Made by a program: the position numbers and the translations under genes
Source of the DNA: an uncultured Bacilli bacterium
Lineage (GTDB): Bacteria > Bacillota_I > Bacilli_A > RFN20 > CAG-631
Direction of reading: 5' to 3'
NCBI GenBank assembly: GCA_934201705.1
Contig: CAKPXF010000010.1
Coordinates: 1 to 64,000 of the forward strand
DNA: 64,000 nucleotides
Notes under the pieces: model-generated
The model's database searches: none
Seen by the model: the letters and a program-made list of their open reading frames with translations, nothing else
Told to the model about the DNA's origin: nothing
Shown here: positions 24,526-33,897 of the stretch, piece after piece
Position numbering within the stretch: the first letter of the stretch is position 1
Layout: each line of letters opens with the position of its first letter

Positions 24526-27279
24526 ATGAATGAAAAATTTGAGTGCTTAGGCGTTAAAGAATGTGAAGAAAAATTAAAAACTAATCAAAGTAGTGGCTTA
24601 AGCCAAGAAGAAGCAGAAAAAAGATTACAGGAAAATGGTAAGAATGAATTGGTTGAAAAAAAGAAAAAATCATGGATTAGTATCTTTTTTGCACAATTAA
24701 ACGATCCAATGATTTTCGTTTTATTTGCAGCCATTGCTGTAACTATTGGTGTTTCAATTTACGATACTATTAAGGTAATTAAAGAGGGCGGATCATTTTC
24801 ATTTACTCAAACTGGAGACTGGCCTGATGTTATTATTATTTTGGCTGTAATTATAATAAATGCAATTATTGGTACAATTCAAGAAATTAAAGCTCAAAAT
24901 TCACTTGATGCTTTAAAGAGAATGTCATCGCCATTAAGCTTAGTTATAAGAGATGGTAAAAAGCAAAAAGTTAAATCATCTGATTTAGTAGTTGGTGATG
25001 TTATTGTTTTAGAAGAGGGCGATACAATAGGGGCTGATATTAGATTAGTTGAAGCAATTAATTTAAAGGTTAATGAATCATCATTAACAGGTGAATCAGT
25101 TCCAGTTTTAAAGAAAAGTGATGTTGTTTTTACAAGTGATGTAGGAATTGGCGATAGAGTCAATTGTGCTTATATGTCAACAAACGTTTCCTATGGTAGA
25201 GGAAAGGGCATTGTAATTAGTACTGGTATGGATACACAAATTGGTAAAATTGCCACATCTATTGATAATGAAGAGGATGAACTTACTCCACTTCAAAAGG
25301 TTTTAGCAAAGCTATCAAAGGTGCTTGGGATTTTAACCTTAGCAATAGTTGTATTAGTTTTACTTGTTGATATTATTTGGATTTTTGTTGATGGCAAGCA
25401 ATTATTAATAGAAGCTTATATTGAAGCAGTATTGTCATCTATTTCACTAGCAGTTGCAGCAATTCCTGAAGGCTTGCCGGCAGTTGTAACAATAGTTTTA
25501 GCTATTGGCGTTCAAAGAATGGTAAAGGCTAATACAATAGTTAGAAAATTACCAAGCGTTGAAACACTAGGGGCTGTAAGTGTTGTATGCTCTGATAAAA
25601 CAGGCACATTAACTCAAAATAAAATGACTGTTTTAGAGGCTTATGTAAATAATACTATTTATAATGAAAATGATTTTAATAAGAAATCAGATAATAATGA
25701 ATTAAAGCTTTTAGCTAAAGGAATGAGCTTATGCTCAAATGCTGCTGTTGATGAGGGTGTATATGGTGATCCAACAGAGATAGCTTTAGTTAACTTTGCA
25801 AATGAATTTGGTTTAAATAAAAAAATAATTGAAACAGATGAAAATAGAGTTGATGAATATCCATTTGATAGTGTTCGTAAAATGATGTCAACAAAGCATC
25901 AAAAAGAAAATGGTTATATTGTTTATACAAAAGGTGCCTTAGATAGTATCTTAAAATATACAATAAATATTTATGAAAAAGGTAATGTTCGTAAAATAAC
26001 TAAAGAGGATATCGATAATATTTATAAAGCCAATGCTTATTTTGCTTCAAAGGCCTTAAGGGTTTTAGCTTTAGCCTATAAAGAAAGTGATGCAATGGAT
26101 GAAGTAGATTTAACATTTGTTGGACTTGTTGCTATGATAGATCCACCTCGTAAGGAAGCTCTTCCAGCTGTTTTAAAACTAAAGGAGGCTGGAGTTACTA
26201 CAGTTATGATTACAGGTGATCATAAGGATACTGCCTATGCTGTTGCAAAAACACTTCAAATATGTGATGATATTAGTCAATGCTATACAGGTGCTGATGT
26301 TGATAAGATGAGTGAAGAACAATTAAAAGAAGTATGCAAAACAGCTCGTGTATTTGCTCGTGTATCACCAGAAAATAAGGTTTCTATAGTTAAAGCATTT
26401 AAAGCACTTGGTAATATTTGTGCAATGACTGGTGATGGAGTTAATGATGCTCCAAGCTTAAAGGCTGCTGATATTGGTATTGCTATGGGTATTACAGGAA
26501 CAGATGTTGCAAAAGGCGCTGCTGATATGGTTTTATCAGATGATAACTTCTCTTCAATTGAAAAAGCTGTTGAAGAAGGAAGAGGTATTTATAGTAACAT
26601 TAGAAAAACAGTTTTCTTCTTACTTGGAAGTAATATTGCCGAAGTATTAGCTATGTTTACATTAATTATTATTGGGCTTCCAGCACCATTAATTGCTATC
26701 CATTTATTATGGGTAAACTTAATTACTGATTCGCTTCCTGCAATTGCTTTGGGCATGCAAAGAAAAGATGAAAACATAATGAAGGATAAGCCTCGTGATC
26801 CAAATGCAAGTATTTTTGCTAATGGGGGATTGGCTTTAACTCTTGGCTATGGAGCTATTATTACAGTTGCAGTTATTATTGCTTATTTTACATGTGGTTG
26901 GCTATACAATGTTTATTCACTTAAGGAAATAAAGGAATTATATAGTAATAATCCTGATATATTACATCAAGCTCAAACAATGGCTTTTACAACATTAGCT
27001 TTTAGTGAATTATTCCATATGATTGGTATGAGTAATGTTAAAAAAAGCTTTGTAAGTGTTTTTAAAAGCAAAAACATTATGCTATTAATTGCCTTTATTT
27101 TAGGAATTTCTTTACAATTATTAGTTATTGAAGTTCCAGGAATTAGAGATGTATTTTCAACTTTCAATTTGAATTTAACTGAATGGATAGTAACAGCAAT
27201 ACTTTCAATTTTACCTTTAATTGCTCATGAAATAGTTGTTTTAGTTTTAAAAATAAAAGCAAAAAGTAAAAAATCTTAG
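24526..27279 (+). CDS. Cation-translocating P-type ATPase (Ca2+/Mn2+ type)
   Basis: The 917-residue protein has all P-type ATPase marks: TGES (188-191), phosphorylation site DKTGTLT (Asp357), MITGDH and GDGVNDAPSLK. Ion-site residues are of the P2A (SERCA/PMR1) kind: PEGLP (314-318) in M4, SNIAEV in M5 with the site Asn and Glu, and NLITD in M6. It would pump Ca2+ and/or Mn2+ out of the cytoplasm. Regulation by the upstream riboswitch-terminator favours Mn2+ homeostasis, though Ca2+ transport is also possible. The stop TAG lies inside the terminator stem that ends the transcript. Confidence 0.93.
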   Translation: MNEKFECLGVKECEEKLKTNQSSGLSQEEAEKRLQENGKNELVEKKKKSWISIFFAQLNDPMIFVLFAAIAVTIGVSIYDTIKVIKEGGSFSFTQTGDWPDVIIILAVIIINAIIGTIQEIKAQNSLDALKRMSSPLSLVIRDGKKQKVKSSDLVVGDVIVLEEGDTIGADIRLVEAINLKVNESSLTGESVPVLKKSDVVFTSDVGIGDRVNCAYMSTNVSYGRGKGIVISTGMDTQIGKIATSIDNEEDELTPLQKVLAKLSKVLGILTLAIVVLVLLVDIIWIFVDGKQLLIEAYIEAVLSSISLAVAAIPEGLPAVVTIVLAIGVQRMVKANTIVRKLPSVETLGAVSVVCSDKTGTLTQNKMTVLEAYVNNTIYNENDFNKKSDNNELKLLAKGMSLCSNAAVDEGVYGDPTEIALVNFANEFGLNKKIIETDENRVDEYPFDSVRKMMSTKHQKENGYIVYTKGALDSILKYTINIYEKGNVRKITKEDIDNIYKANAYFASKALRVLALAYKESDAMDEVDLTFVGLVAMIDPPRKEALPAVLKLKEAGVTTVMITGDHKDTAYAVAKTLQICDDISQCYTGADVDKMSEEQLKEVCKTARVFARVSPENKVSIVKAFKALGNICAMTGDGVNDAPSLKAADIGIAMGITGTDVAKGAADMVLSDDNFSSIEKAVEEGRGIYSNIRKTVFFLLGSNIAEVLAMFTLIIIGLPAPLIAIHLLWVNLITDSLPAIALGMQRKDENIMKDKPRDPNASIFANGGLALTLGYGAIITVAVIIAYFTCGWLYNVYSLKEIKELYSNNPDILHQAQTMAFTTLAFSELFHMIGMSNVKKSFVSVFKSKNIMLLIAFILGISLQLLVIEVPGIRDVFSTFNLNLTEWIVTAILSILPLIAHEIVVLVLKIKAKSKKS

Positions 27280-27302
27280 TTAATGATACTAAGATTTTTT
27301 TA
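27271..27302 (+). terminator. Terminator overlapping the P-ATPase stop codon
   Basis: AAATCTTAGT (27271-27280) and ACTAAGATTT (27288-27297) form a 10-bp stem followed by T residues. The left arm contains the last sense codons and the TAG stop (27277-27279). Confidence 0.9.
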
Positions 27303-27366
27303 ATCTTTATTTTTGTTAAATATAATGTATAATATATTTAAATAAACTTTTATAAGGAGAAACGCA

Positions 27367-29031
27367 ATGAAAAAGAAAAGTATTCTTGTTTTATCATCAG
27401 TACTTGCTTTAGTTAGTTGTAATGCAAATAATGATTCAGTTATTAATAGTAGCGTAAGTGAAAATGAAGTTAGTGAAACTATTGATTATAGTAATAGAAG
27501 GGTTGTTATTATAGGTGTTGATGGTGCAGGACATCAATTTAAAGATGAATTAACACCAAAAACGCTAAATATTTTTAAAGATTACGCTACATCGAAAAAA
27601 GTCTTAACCTCTAATCCAACCATTAGTGCTCAATGCTGGGGCTCTTTAATGACTGGAGTTATGCCATCATTTCACGGCTTTACAAATGATTCTGTTAAAG
27701 CAAAAGCAAATTCAATATCAGAAAAATATCCTACTATTTTTAAATTAGTTAAAGAAACATATAACGATGCAACAGTTGCTTCATTTTGCAATTGGAATGC
27801 AATTAATGTTGGAATTGTAGAGGATAAAATTGGCGTTTATAAATCAACTTCAAACGATGATGATGTTTTAACAGCATCAATAAATACATATTTAAAGGAA
27901 AATGACCCAAAATTATTATTTGTACAATTTGATAGTGTTGACCATGCAGGGCATGAAAGTGGCTATGCAAGTAAAACATATTATGATGCTTTAAAAGCAA
28001 TTGATAATAATATTGAGGCTGTTTATAATCAATTAGTAGAATTAAATAGAATTGAGGATACTTTGTTTATCGTAACATCAGATCATGGTGGAATAAATTA
28101 TTCTCATGGTGGCTTAACAGATATAGAAAAGTATGTCTTTTGTGGAATAAGAAATAAAGATATTAATAAAACTGAAATTAAAAATATGAAAGTTAGAGAC
28201 ATCCCGTCTATTGTATCTTATTATTTAAATACTAAAAAAAGTGAGAATTGGGATTCATTTATTCCCCTTAATTTATTTAAAAGTAATATGAACCCACCAC
28301 AAAAACAAGATTACGTAATAAACGATGTAGTAATTACTAAAACTCCATTATTAGAGGCTACTAATGGCATATATAAATATTTTAATAAAGAAGATATTGA
28401 AACATATTTGACATTTGATAAAAATGTTGATGATTTAGTATCTAATAATACTGCAACTATGGTAAATATACCAATTTATAAAGAAGGCGTATTAGGAGAA
28501 GCTTTAAATTTAAATACAGAAAATTACTTAAAGTTGCCTTATTTAAAATTTAAAGATGATGAAAGCTTTACTATTTCAACATATTTAAAGGTAAATCACA
28601 AAATTATTGAAGGCAATGATCCGGTAATATTTACTAATAAGGATTGGGCATTAGGAACTAATAAGGGCTTAACAGTTGCTTATAGAAAGGATGATATAAA
28701 AATAAGCGTTGGGTCAGGTAAAAACACTAAAAATGAAGCATTCAATCAATATATTGATAATAATTATGATAACAAATGGTATAGTGTCATAATATCTTAT
28801 GATAAGGAAAGTAAAACATTATCAACATATATTAATTTTAGTTTAGTAAAGAAAATAGATATTACTGGAAGCAATTCTTTTGCTGGCGATTATGATTTTA
28901 CAATTGGTAACAATTTTGATGGCTTATATAATCAAACATGTGATTTTTTAATTGATGATTTCATTAAGTTTAAAAAATCATTTACCGCTAGTGATATTGA
29001 AAATTTAAAGCAATATTATATAAATGCTTGA
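27367..29031 (+). CDS. Type I phosphodiesterase/nucleotide pyrophosphatase lipoprotein with LamG-like domain
   Basis: A 554-residue surface lipoprotein (lipobox LVSC, Cys18). The alkaline-phosphatase-superfamily catalytic domain covers about residues 45-290: metal ligand Asp52 (VIIGVDGAGH), the nucleophile segment NPTISAQCWGSLMTG in which Ser87 takes the usual Thr position, SVDHAGHESGY and SDHGG. After residue 350 comes a LamG/concanavalin-like module (FTISTYLKVN, then WYSVIISYD and IDDFIKFK). It would hydrolyse phosphodiesters or phosphonate-type bonds outside the cell; substrate unknown. A GH gene follows 99 bp later, suggesting glycan-linked use. TGA is the stop. Confidence 0.85.
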   Translation: MKKKSILVLSSVLALVSCNANNDSVINSSVSENEVSETIDYSNRRVVIIGVDGAGHQFKDELTPKTLNIFKDYATSKKVLTSNPTISAQCWGSLMTGVMPSFHGFTNDSVKAKANSISEKYPTIFKLVKETYNDATVASFCNWNAINVGIVEDKIGVYKSTSNDDDVLTASINTYLKENDPKLLFVQFDSVDHAGHESGYASKTYYDALKAIDNNIEAVYNQLVELNRIEDTLFIVTSDHGGINYSHGGLTDIEKYVFCGIRNKDINKTEIKNMKVRDIPSIVSYYLNTKKSENWDSFIPLNLFKSNMNPPQKQDYVINDVVITKTPLLEATNGIYKYFNKEDIETYLTFDKNVDDLVSNNTATMVNIPIYKEGVLGEALNLNTENYLKLPYLKFKDDESFTISTYLKVNHKIIEGNDPVIFTNKDWALGTNKGLTVAYRKDDIKISVGSGKNTKNEAFNQYIDNNYDNKWYSVIISYDKESKTLSTYINFSLVKKIDITGSNSFAGDYDFTIGNNFDGLYNQTCDFLIDDFIKFKKSFTASDIENLKQYYINA

Positions 29032-29130
29032 TAAATAACAAAAATTTGCATTTAATTCTTTAATAGTGATTTGTATATTTATATTTAATAATGTAAAATT
29101 ATTTTAAATTAATAATAAGGAGTTTATTAT

Positions 29131-30567
29131 ATGAGAACATATGATTATTATTGCACTTGGCAAGCACAAAATTTTTTGTGTCAAACTAAAAATGTTTCAA
29201 ATAGGGATTATTTAGATGAAAATGCTTTATTTAATGATGTTAATGGCTTAGTTAACAACTATAAAGGATTAAGAAAGGATTTAATATTTATCTTAGATGA
29301 TGGCTGGGATGTACCATATAGCTATAATGTTAAAGAAAACTATCCATTTGCTTCACATATTATAAGAGATGATCGCTTTCCTTCCTTTAATAAATCACCA
29401 AAAGAAAAATTAAAACAAATGGTTGATAAAATAAAAACTTATGGCTGGAAGGGCGTAGGTATTTGGGTTTGTGCACAAGGATATGATAATGACTATACTA
29501 AATCAATTGAAGAATTAAAAGAATTCTTTAAGGAAAGATTGCTTTGGTCAAAATATGCTAATATTATGTATTGGAAGGTTGACTGGGGAATTTATTGTAA
29601 TGATGTAAAATATAGAAGGATGTTGGTTAGATTAACTAAAAAATACTATCCTGAGTTAATAGTTGAAAATGCTATGTGTATTAATCCAGTAAACGGCTTT
29701 AATAATGGTGAAGAAGAGCAATATAAATACATGTTTCCTTGGAATAAGGAAATGTTTAATTATATTGATAAGGTAACAAAATTTTCAGAGGTATTTAGAA
29801 GTTATGATGTTACAGAGGAATTATCAACTAATTCAACTCTTGCTCGTTTAACTTATTTATTAAAGAAAAGTAACGCTATTATTAATGCTGAGGATGAATT
29901 ATATTTAGCAGCAGTTTTAAATTGCTCATATGGTATTGAAAGAACGCCATACTCAACAGTTACTGCTACACCTAAAAATATTAATTTTAACTTTAAATGT
30001 AATGAGGTAAAGGCTGCTATTAATTATAGACGTATCTCACCTGTCTTTAAAAGAACTTCTTTAAGAACATCAAAGGAACAATTTTTAGATGAATATTCAT
30101 TTGGTGGTTATTGGTGTGATAATGTAACAAATGCAACTGTTAAGCAATTATGTCCTGCTCGTGTTTCCAGAAATACATCTTTACCAAAAGTAAAAGCTAT
30201 TAAAGAAGTTCCATATGTTGTTTGCTGTAAGGATTTAAATAACAATTATGCAATTGGAACATTTAAAAGAATTAATTATGAAAATGATGATAAGTATTTA
30301 GTTGATGTTAGCGTTAAAATTAATCAAGTTGTTAAAAATATTGCAATTTTTTCAAATCAAGTAAAAACACTTAAGGTAAAATTTACTGAAAGTGTTAATT
30401 TTTCTAAAATAGTTTTAGTTAATTTGATGAATAAATCAAGAAGAGATGTAACTAATAAAATTATTATTAAAAATAATCAATTAATTATTAATTATGAAGA
30501 ATTAACTAAACGCTTTAAGTGTGATGATAATAGTTGTAAAGCATATATGTTAAGGCTTTATAAATAA
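29131..30567 (+). CDS. Clan GH-D glycoside hydrolase (alpha-galactosidase-like)
   Basis: A 478-residue protein without signal peptide or membrane helix, so cytoplasmic. It has a TIM-barrel glycosidase pattern of clan GH-D (GH27/GH36/GH31-like): LDDGWD (Asp56-Asp57), GIWVC, YWKVDWG with Asp151 as nucleophile candidate, and FRSYDVTEEL with Asp226 as acid/base candidate. The C-terminal 100 residues look like the usual beta-sandwich. Alpha-galactosidase is the best guess, but the specificity cannot be read. It follows the phosphodiesterase lipoprotein and its own AAGGAG site, and is ended by a bidirectional terminator. Confidence 0.72.
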   Translation: MRTYDYYCTWQAQNFLCQTKNVSNRDYLDENALFNDVNGLVNNYKGLRKDLIFILDDGWDVPYSYNVKENYPFASHIIRDDRFPSFNKSPKEKLKQMVDKIKTYGWKGVGIWVCAQGYDNDYTKSIEELKEFFKERLLWSKYANIMYWKVDWGIYCNDVKYRRMLVRLTKKYYPELIVENAMCINPVNGFNNGEEEQYKYMFPWNKEMFNYIDKVTKFSEVFRSYDVTEELSTNSTLARLTYLLKKSNAIINAEDELYLAAVLNCSYGIERTPYSTVTATPKNINFNFKCNEVKAAINYRRISPVFKRTSLRTSKEQFLDEYSFGGYWCDNVTNATVKQLCPARVSRNTSLPKVKAIKEVPYVVCCKDLNNNYAIGTFKRINYENDDKYLVDVSVKINQVVKNIAIFSNQVKTLKVKFTESVNFSKIVLVNLMNKSRRDVTNKIIIKNNQLIINYEELTKRFKCDDNSCKAYMLRLYK

Positions 30568-30691
30568 TATATTGTAAATTTACTAGATTTAGATTATAAT
30601 AATCGTAATTAACTAAAAGGTGAATTGAATTTAGTAAAAATTATAATGTTAAATTATTAACAATTGATGATTTATTTGATTTATAAAAAGT

Positions 30692-30713
30692 AAAAAGGCC
30701 ATTTGGCCTTTTT
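30692..30713. terminator. Bidirectional terminator
   Basis: AAAAAGGCC (30692-30700) pairs with GGCCTTTTT (30705-30713) around a 4-nt loop. A-rich and T-rich flanks let it serve both the plus-strand glycosidase gene and the minus-strand gene ending at 30724. Confidence 0.9.
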
Positions 30714-30723
30714 AAAATGGTTA

Positions 30724-30912
30724 TTAATATTGATCTTCTTTATCTTCAATTACTAGATCACATGCGAATTCTTCAGCATATTTTCTACCTTGCTTAACAC
30801 ATTCTTGCTTTGTGTGATAATGCTTTGAATAAACATGTCCATCTGGAGCTTGAATCTCCCAGTTGTTTTGTTCAGCGCATGGTCTACATATAACTTTTTG
30901 TTTTCTATTCAT
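30724..30912 (-). CDS. DUF2188-like small protein
   Basis: A 62-residue soluble protein resembling DUF2188: a W in NNWEIQAPDGHVYSKHYHTK, then a helix QECVKQGRKYAEEFACDLVIEDKE, matching the family's 'convert sequence and residue index' pattern. ATG 30912 is preceded by AAAGGA; a Met further upstream lies in non-conserved sequence. It has two Cys near the N terminus (CRPC). Function unknown. It lies 62 bp after the cupin gene and may share its transcript. Confidence 0.7.
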   Translation of the reverse strand: MNRKQKVICRPCAEQNNWEIQAPDGHVYSKHYHTKQECVKQGRKYAEEFACDLVIEDKEDQY

Positions 30913-30973
30913 ATTGTTTTTATTCCTTTCTACATTTTTATTATGGCTAGAAAAATAAAAACAATACATAAAA

Positions 30974-31297
30974 TTAGTAAGAAACTACTAAAAGCATTTT
31001 AAAGTTTTCTTCACCATACACAGCGTGAGGAATATTTTTTGGCATTATAATACTTTGATTTTCTGCTAAATGGTATACTTTACCATCAATTGTGAATTGG
31101 CCTTTTCCTTCTAAAACTGTAACTAAAGCATCTCCTTTTGCGGCATGTGATGATATTCCTTCACCTTTTGCAAAAGAAAACAAAGTCATACTAACTAGTT
31201 CATTTTGAACTAAGGTTTTACTCACTACTTGTCCTTTTTGATATTCAATTTCATTTTTTAAAGTTAAAATCTTTTCTTTTTCAATATTCTTATACAT
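30974..31297 (-). CDS. Single-domain cupin protein
   Basis: A 107-residue conserved beta-barrel cupin (SSHAAKGDALVTVLEGKGQFTIDGKVYHLAENQSIIMPKNIPHAV). Metal-ligand candidates are His in SSHA and His in PHAV, while other classical ligands are incomplete. Such cupins bind small ligands or metals. ATG 31297 has a GGAGAAA site and overlaps the end of the ABC exporter gene by 8 bp, implying coupling with it. Confidence 0.82.
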   Translation of the reverse strand: MYKNIEKEKILTLKNEIEYQKGQVVSKTLVQNELVSMTLFSFAKGEGISSHAAKGDALVTVLEGKGQFTIDGKVYHLAENQSIIMPKNIPHAVYGEENFKMLLVVSY

Positions 31298-33035
31298 AGT
31301 GTTTCTCCATTTCATTGAAAATTTTATTACTAAATTGTAAGTTATACAATCTGGCATATTCTTTATTTAAAGCCATTAATTCATTATGGCTACCACACTC
31401 TTTTATTTTACCATCATTTATTAGCATTATTCTAGTGGCATTTTTAATGGTTGATAAGCGATGAGCAACAATTATTGTAGTTCGTCCCTCACTTAGCTTA
31501 TTTAAGGCTTCTTGAATTAATAATTCTGTAGTATTGTCTAAAGCACTAGTTGCTTCATCAAGAATTAGAATTGGTGGATTTTTTAAAAATACTCTAGCAA
31601 TAGAAATACGTTGCTTTTGTCCACCTGATAGCTTAACTCCTCTTTCTCCAATTGTTGTTTCAAATTTATTTGGTAAAGACATTATATAATCATATATATT
31701 AGCATTTTTGCAAGCATTGATTACTTCTTCATCTGTAGCATTTAATTTTCCATATAAAATGTTTTCTTTAATAGTTCCATTAAATAAAAATACGTCCTGC
31801 TGAACAATACCTATTGATCCTCTTAAGGCTTTAAAGCTTAAGTCGTTAATGTTAATATCATCAATGGTAATAGTTCCTTTGCTAGCTTTATAAAAATTAG
31901 GAATCAAATGACAAATTGTAGTTTTTCCTCCACCTGATTCACCAACTAAAGCAATTGTTTCACCACTTTTAATATCAAATGAAACGTCATTTAAAACATT
32001 GGCTGTAGTCTCATAAGAAAAGCTTACATGATCAAATTTTATATTTCCATGTAACTTTACATTAATAATTGGATTATTTCCTTCTTCTTCTACTTTTTCA
32101 TCCATTATTTCAATAAATCTTTTAAAGCCAGTAACGCCATCTTGGAATTGCTCAACAAAATTAATTAATGTAGTAAGTGGATTTATAAACATATTAATTG
32201 AAACAATAAACGTTGTATAATCAGCTAATTCAAGAGTACCTTTAATGGCTAAAATACCACCAGATATAATACAAACAACATTAAATAAGTCTAATACAAA
32301 GGCTGTTGATGATTGAAACATTCCCATAGCTTTATAAGCTTTTGAACGTGATTTTACATACTCTTTATTACTAACTTCAAACTTTTCTAATTCCTTTTCT
32401 TGGTTTGTGAATGCCTTAGTAACTCTAATTCCTGTAATTGATGATTCAAGTGATGAATTAATTCTAGCTATATTTTTCCTATTTTCACTAAAGGCTTTAT
32501 CCATCTTCTTTCTAAGTAATAAAGAAATTGTAACAAGTATAGGAACGCAAAGTAAAATAATCAAAGCTAGTAACCAATTGATTGTAAATAAATATATAAA
32601 TGAACCAACAACCATCAAACCACAAATAAAAAAGTTTTCTGGTCCATGGTGAGCAAGCTCGGATACATCTTGTAAATCGTTAGTCAATCGTGACATAATT
32701 TTTCCGGTTTCATGCTCATCATAATAAGAATAAGGTAGTTCCTCTAAATGAGAAAACATATCCTTTCGCATTTGGGCTTGGATTTTAACCCCCATGACAT
32801 GACCTTTGTATTGAACAAAGAAACGTAATAGCATTCTGATTATATACAAAATAAATAATGAAACTGAAAAAATAACAATCATTTTAATGTTTTTTTCAGG
32901 AACATAAATTTTAAAAACCTTGTTTGTTAATACAGGATATAGCATACCAATAACTGACACAAAAAATGAAGCAGTCATATCAAGAGCAAAGAGCTTTTTA
33001 TGTGGCTTATAGTATGAAATAAATCTTTTAAACAT
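31290..33035 (-). CDS. ABC exporter (permease-ATPase), homodimeric type
   Basis: A 581-residue type I exporter with six helices (residues 15-310) and an ATPase carrying Walker A GESGGGKTT, Q-loop IVQQDVFLF, canonical LSGGQKQR, Walker B ILILDEATSALD and IVAHR. Because both composite sites can be canonical, a homodimer of MsbA/LmrA type is likely. The substrate is unknown. It is followed by the overlapping cupin gene and preceded by a terminator after the creatininase gene, so it may have its own promoter. Confidence 0.9.
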   Translation of the reverse strand: MFKRFISYYKPHKKLFALDMTASFFVSVIGMLYPVLTNKVFKIYVPEKNIKMIVIFSVSLFILYIIRMLLRFFVQYKGHVMGVKIQAQMRKDMFSHLEELPYSYYDEHETGKIMSRLTNDLQDVSELAHHGPENFFICGLMVVGSFIYLFTINWLLALIILLCVPILVTISLLLRKKMDKAFSENRKNIARINSSLESSITGIRVTKAFTNQEKELEKFEVSNKEYVKSRSKAYKAMGMFQSSTAFVLDLFNVVCIISGGILAIKGTLELADYTTFIVSINMFINPLTTLINFVEQFQDGVTGFKRFIEIMDEKVEEEGNNPIINVKLHGNIKFDHVSFSYETTANVLNDVSFDIKSGETIALVGESGGGKTTICHLIPNFYKASKGTITIDDININDLSFKALRGSIGIVQQDVFLFNGTIKENILYGKLNATDEEVINACKNANIYDYIMSLPNKFETTIGERGVKLSGGQKQRISIARVFLKNPPILILDEATSALDNTTELLIQEALNKLSEGRTTIIVAHRLSTIKNATRIMLINDGKIKECGSHNELMALNKEYARLYNLQFSNKIFNEMEKHYV

Positions 33036-33049
33036 TTAAATACCTCCAT

Positions 33050-33078
33050 TTTAAAGAAAAGTCACATAAAATGTGACT
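33050..33078 (-). terminator. Terminator overlapping the creatininase-family stop codon
   Basis: On the minus strand AGTCACAT (33078-33071) pairs with ATGTGACT (33067-33060), loop of three, followed by TTTTCTTTAA. The TAG stop of the gene (33079-33077) lies at the base of the stem. Confidence 0.82.
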
Positions 33079-33886
33079 AAATTTCCGGATTCTTACATTT
33101 TCTATAAAATTCTTCTTGAAGCTTTAATGAAATGTCATCATCCTTAATTATTTTAATTACCTTAGCAAAATTGTTAATATACATTTCTGTTAAGAATTTT
33201 CCTTTTTCTACTGTTGCAGAACTAGGATCACCCGCAATATGATCAGGATGGTCAGCATACCAGCTTATTGCTGAAAACACTCCATTTTCTCCTAAAAAAG
33301 AATTCCTTCCAAGTTCAACTGTTTCTTCAACCTTTATTGTTTCAAGATGAATAGTATTAGGATTTGTATACATTATTTCACTAGTTTCCATAACATCGGC
33401 ATGCCCTGATCCTCTTAAAGGTCCATTTATTTTTAAAAATTCCTTCATTTGAGCTTCACTTCTTGTGTGAGCATTATAAACATAAACAATATATGGATGA
33501 TATTTTTCAAGGCGAGATTGAGCGAAGTACCTTACAAAATGATTTGCACCACCATGACCATTAACAATAATTATTTTAAGGTAGCCATTACGAGCTAATT
33601 CGTCACATAATTCTTCAAGAATTTGAAATTGTAATTGACTTGAAATAGATAAACAGCCAATTTTATGTTGAGCCTCACTTATAATTCCATAGGGAGCAAT
33701 TGGAACTACTAAAGCCGGTTCTATTTCACTGGCTTTAATTGCAATGTTATTAGCAATAAACATATCTGTTCCTAAAGGCATATGATAGCCATGCTTTTCA
33801 AGACAGCCAATTGGAATAATTGCAACACCTTTAGTAGTTTTTAACGCTTCTTTAAATTCAATATCAGTTAAGTCTTCCCATTTCAT
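33077..33886 (-). CDS. Creatininase-family amidohydrolase
   Basis: A 269-residue creatininase-fold metalloenzyme. The ligand motif ExHGxHxPxxTD is intact (Glu30, His32, Asp41), NGHGGANHF gives the second His block and HADVMETSEIM supplies the Glu. Members hydrolyse cyclic amides (creatinine, or formamide intermediates in riboflavin/F420 and mycofactocin paths), so the substrate cannot be named. It is 11 bp downstream of pyk, within one transcript, and has AAGGA before ATG 33886. Confidence 0.88.
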   Translation of the reverse strand: MKWEDLTDIEFKEALKTTKGVAIIPIGCLEKHGYHMPLGTDMFIANNIAIKASEIEPALVVPIAPYGIISEAQHKIGCLSISSQLQFQILEELCDELARNGYLKIIIVNGHGGANHFVRYFAQSRLEKYHPYIVYVYNAHTRSEAQMKEFLKINGPLRGSGHADVMETSEIMYTNPNTIHLETIKVEETVELGRNSFLGENGVFSAISWYADHPDHIAGDPSSATVEKGKFLTEMYINNFAKVIKIIKDDDISLKLQEEFYRKCKNPEI

Positions 33887-33897
33887 AATTATTTTCC

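Noticed and set aside
29029..29031. UGA as tryptophan (Mycoplasma code)
   Set aside because: TGA ends full-length proteins here and at the first acetyltransferase and potC, and no gene contains in-frame TGA at conserved Trp.
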